DNA of 37,440 nucleotides from an uncultured Prevotella sp. (GTDB taxonomy: Bacteria; Bacteroidota; Bacteroidia; Bacteroidales; Bacteroidaceae). A program made the translations under genes and the position numbers. The stretch lies in the NCBI GenBank assembly GCA_900550635.1, contig URSZ01000006.1, forward strand, positions 1 through 37,440, written 5' to 3'. This document shows positions 33,822-37,440 of the stretch, piece by piece (position 1 is the stretch's first letter; each line of letters begins with the position of its first letter). Under the pieces are notes generated by a model. It was not told the origin of the DNA and did no database searches. It was given only the letters and a program-made list of their open reading frames with translations.

Positions 33822-34874
33822 ATGGACAACAATCATTTAGTGATAATGGCAGGTGGCATAGGAAGCCGTTTCTGGCCCATGAGCAATGCAGAGCGTCCGA
33901 AACAATTCCTTGATGTGCTCGGAGTTGGGCGGTCATTACTGCAAATGACATTGGACAGGTTCTCAGGTCTTTGCCCCATTGAAAACACATGGGTCGTAAC
34001 ATCTAAGATGTACGAAAACCTCGTGCGTGAGCAATTACCGGAGTTGCCTGCAGAAAACATACTTCTCGAACCATGCAGAAGGAACACCGCCCCGTGCATT
34101 GCATACGTAAGCTGGAAAATAAAAAAGCGCAACCCACGTGCAAACATCGTAGTAACGCCCAGCGACCACATTGTAAAAGACGTAAAGGTGTTCAAGGAAG
34201 CATTGCGCGACGCAATGAACTTCACAGCCGAAACAGACTCTATTGTTACGCTCGGAATACATCCTACCAGACCAGAAACAGGGTATGGATATATTGAGGC
34301 AGACCTCAGCTATTCATCATCAAGGAACAAGCAAATTTTCCGTGTCGACTCGTTCCGTGAAAAGCCCTCCGTCGAGGTAGCAACACAGTACATAGCTAAA
34401 AACAACTACTTTTGGAATGCCGGAATATTTGTGTGGAGCGTACAGACTATAGTGAATGCATACCGCGTTTACCAGCCTGAAATCGCCAAGACTTTCGAAT
34501 CAATGACTCCATTGTTCGATACGCCTAAAGAACAGGAAGCCATAGACACAGAATTCCCCAAATGTGAAAACATAAGCGTAGACTACGCCATTATGGAAAA
34601 AGCCGAGGAAATATTTGTATATCCTGTTTCATTCGGTTGGAGCGATGTTGGCACATGGGGAGTACTGAGGCAGCAGATAACCCAAGATGTGCACGGGAAT
34701 GCCACTGTAGGGAACGTAGACCTGTATGAAACCAATAATTGCATAATACACTGCGCCGAAGCCAAGAAAGTAGTGGTGCAAGGTTTGGACGGTTACATCG
34801 TTGCCGAAAAAGACGGCATACTTTTGATTTGCAAATTGTCGGAAGAACAGCGCATAAAACTGTTCCACGACTGA
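33822..34874 (+). CDS. manC: Mannose-1-phosphate guanylyltransferase
   Basis: This 350-aa enzyme joins GTP and mannose-1-phosphate to make GDP-mannose, the donor for fucose and mannose in capsule, glycoprotein and O-antigen synthesis. The nucleotide-binding loop is MAGGIGSRFWPMSNAERPKQF, and VTPSDHIV and NAGIFVW are further family motifs. The phosphomannose isomerase domain of bifunctional enzymes is missing, so it has the monofunctional length. It follows the DUF1573 gene by 61 bases, and a strong terminator lies just after it. No other sugar-nucleotide gene is adjacent. Confidence 0.93.
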   Translation: MDNNHLVIMAGGIGSRFWPMSNAERPKQFLDVLGVGRSLLQMTLDRFSGLCPIENTWVVTSKMYENLVREQLPELPAENILLEPCRRNTAPCIAYVSWKIKKRNPRANIVVTPSDHIVKDVKVFKEALRDAMNFTAETDSIVTLGIHPTRPETGYGYIEADLSYSSSRNKQIFRVDSFREKPSVEVATQYIAKNNYFWNAGIFVWSVQTIVNAYRVYQPEIAKTFESMTPLFDTPKEQEAIDTEFPKCENISVDYAIMEKAEEIFVYPVSFGWSDVGTWGVLRQQITQDVHGNATVGNVDLYETNNCIIHCAEAKKVVVQGLDGYIVAEKDGILLICKLSEEQRIKLFHD

Positions 34875-34891
34875 AACATGGAATAAGACCT

Positions 34892-34929
34892 AAAGGTCGG
34901 GCAGCTTTAAAGCCGTTCGACCTTTTTTT
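34892..34929 (+). terminator. Intrinsic terminator after manC
   Basis: AAAGGTCG (34892-34899) pairs with CGACCTTT (34918-34925), with an inner GGC/GCC pairing, followed by a run of T to 34929. It starts 17 bases after the manC stop. Confidence 0.9.
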
Positions 34930-34976
34930 GTTTCCATACATAACGTACATAAACAGCATACATAACGGAGTCCCGT

Positions 34977-37070
34977 TCATGATATTTCCGACCAGTTGAT
35001 TTCATGCTTTCTGGTACGGCCCAACTGGCGCCATAATATATCGTTGTAAGAACGGTTGTGCTGCGGGTCGGACTCAAGCACTTCATGCGCCAGCGCACGG
35101 GCCTCTTCAATTATTCGTCCATCGGTTGCAAGATTTGCTATGCGCAAGTCAAACGGCATTCCGCTCTGCAATGTTCCCTGCAAATCACCTGGCCCGCGCA
35201 TACGCATATCTTCTTCGGATATTCTGAAACCGTCGTTTGTCTCTACCATTATTTCTATCCGTTTACGTGTGTTCTCAGCCATTTTCTCAGGAGTTACAAG
35301 AAAACAATAAGCCTGCTCGGCATTGCGTCCCACGCGCCCGCGCAATTGGTGAAGCTGCGACAACCCGAAACGCTGTGCTTCTTCTACTACCATTACTGTT
35401 GCGTTGGGTACGTTCACCCCTACTTCGATAACTGTTGTAGCCACAAGTATATCCACGCTTCCGTTTGCAAAACGTTCCATTACTTCGCTTTTTTCCGTAG
35501 GTGACATCTTTCCGTGAACATACGCAAGTCGCCTGTTCGGGAATATTTTTTTCAGCGCTTCAAAGCCGTTTTCCAAATCGCGCAAGTCCATTTTTTCGTT
35601 CTCCTTTATTAGCGGAAAAACATAATAAACCTGATGGCCATTGGCTATTTCGCTTTCCAGTTTCTGATACAACGCAACGCGCTGTCCTGCCGACACATGC
35701 CGCGTAAGTACAGGCTTCCGCCCGGGCGGGAGTTCGTCGAGCACAGACACATTCAAGTCACCGTACACCGTCATGGCCAATGTGCGCGGAATAGGCGTGG
35801 CTGTCATCACCAGAACGTGAGGAGGCGCGGCACTTTTAAGCCACAGCTTGGCGCGCTGTGCCACACCGAAACGGTGCTGCTCGTCGATAACCACAAGTCC
35901 CAGCTGCGCAAAGACCACGTTATCCTCTATAACGGCATGCGTACCTATAAGAATATTCACATCTCCCGAAGCCAGTGCCGAAAGGGTATCGTTGCGCCGT
36001 CGGCCTTTTATTGTAGAAGTAAGCAAATCCACCCTTACGGGCATACCGTCGAGCTGCTCCGTTATCGAAGCGTAATGCTGTTCGGCCAGTATCTCAGTAG
36101 GCGCCATAAGACACACCTGGCGGTTATTGTCAAGGGCCATAAGCATGGCCATCAAGGCTACGATTGTCTTTCCGCTTCCTACGTCGCCCTGCAGCAGGCG
36201 ATTCATCTGCTTTCCGCTGCCAACATCGGCACGAATCTCGCGCAACACGCGTTTTTGTGCGTTGGTAAGGGCAAAGTCGAGATGATATTGATAGAAACCG
36301 TTAAAAAGCGAGCCTATACGAGTAAAACACTGACCTGCCGAACGTTCCTGCCGCTCGCGGGCATAATCTAATATACCCAGCTGTATGTAAAAAAGTTCTT
36401 CGAACTTCAAACGGCGTTCGGCGGCTGCTATTTGTTCGTAATTCCGTGGGCGGTGTATATACCTGATTGCTTCGTCGCGGCTGCACAGCTTCTTACGTTC
36501 AACTATATACGGCGGGAGCGTTTCGGGGAGCGGCACACGCAGGGCAGCAAGAGCCGTTGCCACAAAATCGACCATCTGCTTCGACGTTATCCGTGCGCGT
36601 TTCATATCGCCCGACGTGTGGTAACAAGGATAGAAAGCCACCGATGCCTGCACGGAATCCGGCTTCTCGAGTTCGGGATGTGCCATCGACCAGCGCGAGC
36701 CGAATACCTGAGGCGAGCCGAACGCCACATATTCCACGCCCGGCTTATATTGTTTCTCAATGTACGATATACCGCGGAACCACACCAGTTCCATAATCCC
36801 TTGTCCGTCGCTGAACAAGGCCTTCAGATGTTTTTTTCTACCGCTGCCCTCTGCCTGGAATGATATTATACGCCCGCTGATTTGAACGAACGACATGCCT
36901 TCGCGCAATTCGCAAATCTTGTACGTGCGGCTGCGGTCGATATACCGGTAAGGGTATGTTTCGAGCAAATCCCTTATCGTGCGTATCGACATATCCGAAT
37001 ACAGCACTTTTGCCCTAAGCGGCCCAATGCCTTTCAGATACTTGATGTCCTGCGATAGAATATCAAACAT
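34977..37070 (-). CDS. recG: ATP-dependent DNA helicase RecG
   Basis: This 697-aa helicase remodels stalled forks and branched DNA. An N-terminal wedge/OB domain (from about residue 60) precedes the two helicase lobes. Walker A is GDVGSGKT, motif II is DEQH, motif III is MTATPIPRTLAM, and the QxxGRxGR motif is LHQLRGRVGRNAEQAYCFL. The C-terminus (FDLRIANLATDGRIIEEARA) is typical. It starts with ATG at 37070 and has a -7 box at 37151-37158. It is convergent with manC. Confidence 0.97.
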   Translation of the reverse strand: MFDILSQDIKYLKGIGPLRAKVLYSDMSIRTIRDLLETYPYRYIDRSRTYKICELREGMSFVQISGRIISFQAEGSGRKKHLKALFSDGQGIMELVWFRGISYIEKQYKPGVEYVAFGSPQVFGSRWSMAHPELEKPDSVQASVAFYPCYHTSGDMKRARITSKQMVDFVATALAALRVPLPETLPPYIVERKKLCSRDEAIRYIHRPRNYEQIAAAERRLKFEELFYIQLGILDYARERQERSAGQCFTRIGSLFNGFYQYHLDFALTNAQKRVLREIRADVGSGKQMNRLLQGDVGSGKTIVALMAMLMALDNNRQVCLMAPTEILAEQHYASITEQLDGMPVRVDLLTSTIKGRRRNDTLSALASGDVNILIGTHAVIEDNVVFAQLGLVVIDEQHRFGVAQRAKLWLKSAAPPHVLVMTATPIPRTLAMTVYGDLNVSVLDELPPGRKPVLTRHVSAGQRVALYQKLESEIANGHQVYYVFPLIKENEKMDLRDLENGFEALKKIFPNRRLAYVHGKMSPTEKSEVMERFANGSVDILVATTVIEVGVNVPNATVMVVEEAQRFGLSQLHQLRGRVGRNAEQAYCFLVTPEKMAENTRKRIEIMVETNDGFRISEEDMRMRGPGDLQGTLQSGMPFDLRIANLATDGRIIEEARALAHEVLESDPQHNRSYNDILWRQLGRTRKHEINWSEIS

Positions 37071-37150
37071 GCGTCAACCTTAAACACTGAAAATTGCAGT
37101 TTTTTAAATCGGCGGACTTTAAGACCGTGACAACGCCGCAATTTCAAATG

Positions 37151-37158
37151 CAAAGATA
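37151..37158 (-). promoter_or_regulatory. -7 promoter box for recG
   Basis: On the minus strand this is TATCTTTG followed by C, an exact -7 match, giving a leader of about 75 bases. Confidence 0.55.
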
Positions 37159-37283
37159 CTTACATTTTCAATGCCATGAAAGCCATAAAAAATATGCGTC
37201 TCCGCCCGACGGTAAAATTGTATTTACAGAACACAAAAACCGACACTCCAAATACCAGACTTTTTTGTCCGCATTATTTTACC

Positions 37284-37440
37284 GGGTTTTCAGGTAGCAA
37301 AAAAATATGTCTGAGATATTTTAAAATAGGTCAGACATATTTTGAAATATGTGCCTTGTATTTTTTCTTTTCTCCCATGTGGGTATAATGAGCTGAAAAA
37401 CAGTTTTCAATTTTTCCGCTCAAAAAAGGCCGTTTTTTCA
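37284..37440 (-). repeat. Tri-palindrome intergenic element, copy 9 (long form, variant unit, reaches the window end)
   Basis: Unit centres are at 37312, 37333 and 37354, each 21 bp apart; the one at 37354 is the ACAAGGCACAT variant on the minus strand. The GGGTTTTCA arm and the TACCCACATGGGAG and GAAAACTGTTTTTCA arm are both present. It is oriented with recG, about 230 bases upstream of its start. Between 37159 and 37283 I see nothing recognisable. Confidence 0.88.

Noticed and set aside
37176..37388. Small plus-strand open frame near the right edge
   Set aside because: It runs through element copy 9 and overlaps the region upstream of recG; no conserved peptide or start signal is seen.

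Overview
The window reads as a chromosomal segment of a Bacteroidales bacterium, probably Bacteroidaceae or Prevotellaceae. The evidence is the promoter style (repeated TAnnTTTG -7 boxes), acidic lipoprotein export signals after the lipobox cysteine, the gyrA-TPR and thrS-infC-rpmI-rplT arrangements, secreted PD40, TPR and DUF1573 proteins, and a BtuB-like TonB receptor. There is no rRNA, tRNA, CRISPR array, prophage or transposase. Most genes are core or conserved accessory genes.

Layout. 1-1308 (minus): the 5' part of an ABC-type ATPase, then ruvC. 2013-6439 (plus): an outer-membrane porin, an imelysin-family lipoprotein and a di-haem CxxCH lipoprotein, followed at 6818 by a fused cytochrome c haem lyase (CcsB-CcsA type). 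These four look like one surface redox, iron or haem unit together with its maturation enzyme. 9064-12237 (minus): a secreted FAD oxidoreductase and a BASS-type transporter. 12437-20984 (plus): a BtuB-like receptor, type II NADH dehydrogenase, HAD phosphatase, CBM20-GH77 4-alpha-glucanotransferase and a PD40 protein. 21090-24500 (minus): the translation operon thrS-infC-rpmI-rplT. 25095-28928 (minus): gyrA and a TPR protein. 29116-29826 (plus): a DUF2400 protein. 30011-32977 (minus): a receiver-PPDK_N protein. 33371-34874 (plus): a DUF1573 protein and mannose-1-phosphate guanylyltransferase. 34977-37070 (minus): recG.

The most striking signal is non-coding. Nine copies of one intergenic element lie in the window, about one per 4 kb. 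Each copy holds three tandem 17-bp palindromes (consensus AATATGTCWGACATATT) whose centres are exactly 21 bp apart in all nine copies, even where one unit has been replaced by a different conserved block. The spacing equals two turns of the DNA helix. Eight of the nine copies lie upstream of a gene start and point the same way as that gene. Long copies carry conserved arms of up to about 200 bp in total. I do not recognise the family. It could be a dispersed operator array, a palindromic mobile repeat, or the 3' part of a small RNA.

Other points of note: GyrA carries Phe at position 82, the equivalent of the Bacteroides fragilis fluoroquinolone hotspot; the PPDK_N protein has a degenerate and an intact receiver domain but no visible phosphohistidine domain; and a 35-bp perfect palindrome with no assigned role lies beside one element. 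All calls come from reading the sequence alone; no database search was run.
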